DNA of 5,779 nucleotides from an uncultured Clostridia bacterium (GTDB taxonomy: Bacteria; Bacillota; Clostridia; Oscillospirales; Acutalibacteraceae). Of this stretch, positions 5,720-5,779 are shown in pieces. Within the stretch, counting starts at the first letter, position 1, and every line of letters begins with the position of its first letter. The DNA is taken from the NCBI GenBank assembly GCA_946186535.1, contig CAMHNT010000142.1, positions 1 to 5,779 on the forward strand. The letters run 5' to 3'. Under the pieces are notes generated by a model. It had not been told where the DNA came from. It made no database searches and saw only the letters and a list, made by a program, of their open reading frames with translations. The position numbers and the translations under genes are program-made.

Positions 5720-5779
5720 TTGCACGATAAGCGGTTTACTCCCTGTAGTTTTCTCAAAAAAGAAACACCGCCGGGGATA
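5720..5779 (+). CDS. Possible start of a further gene, cut by window end (unrecognised)
   Basis: From the TTG at 5720 a frame stays open for 20 codons to the window edge and would begin with HDKRFTPCSFLKKE after the initiator. AGGG (5710-5713) lies six bases upstream, and the promoter-like sequence at 5672-5699 would give a very short leader ending here. A TTG start and only 20 codons make this weak. The peptide matches no family I can name, and the stretch could equally be non-coding. Confidence 0.25.
   Translation, partial: MHDKRFTPCSFLKKETPPGI

Noticed and set aside
1..5779. CRISPR arrays, tRNA or rRNA genes, insertion sequences
   Set aside because: No regularly spaced direct repeats, no tRNA-like cloverleaf or rRNA sequence, and no transposase reading frame were seen on either strand.

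Overview
The window is a polyamine biosynthesis cluster from a bacterium that looks like a Gram-positive anaerobe of the Clostridia, most likely Oscillospiraceae (Ruminococcus-like). That placement rests on the gene set and order, AG-rich Shine-Dalgarno sites, AT-rich spacers around moderately GC coding sequence, and hairpin-rich intergenic repeats of a style I associate with that group. It is an inference without a database search. All recognised genes lie on the plus strand.

Layout: (1) 1-558 is the C-terminal end of a fold-I Orn/Lys/Arg decarboxylase, probably arginine decarboxylase (speA). (2) 559-822 is a 264-base spacer with a terminator-like hairpin (608-638) and a two-hairpin repeat-like element (726-767). 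(3) 823-2521 holds speE (spermidine synthase) and speB (agmatinase), overlapping by 11 bases. (4) 2522-2736 is a spacer with a degenerate-looking short reading frame. (5) 2737-2946 encodes a 69-residue zinc-ribbon protein of unknown function. (6) 2947-3256 has no gene. It holds three consecutive hairpins (3003-3075), a promoter-like sequence (3086-3114) and a possible structured leader. (7) 3257-5646 holds carboxyspermidine (carboxynorspermidine) dehydrogenase and decarboxylase, 5 bases apart. (8) 5647-5779 has a good promoter-like sequence and perhaps the start of another gene.

How the genes fit together: SpeA turns arginine into agmatine and SpeB turns agmatine into putrescine and urea. Putrescine can then become spermidine by two chemically different routes, both represented here. 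SpeE would use decarboxylated S-adenosylmethionine. The dehydrogenase/decarboxylase pair would condense putrescine with aspartate semialdehyde using NADPH and then decarboxylate carboxyspermidine. No speD (AdoMet decarboxylase, which supplies SpeE's co-substrate) is visible, so it must lie outside the window or SpeE has another role. Most of this is known biochemistry. The less explained parts are the dual route, the embedded zinc-ribbon gene, the structured spacers and the possible leader before the dehydrogenase.
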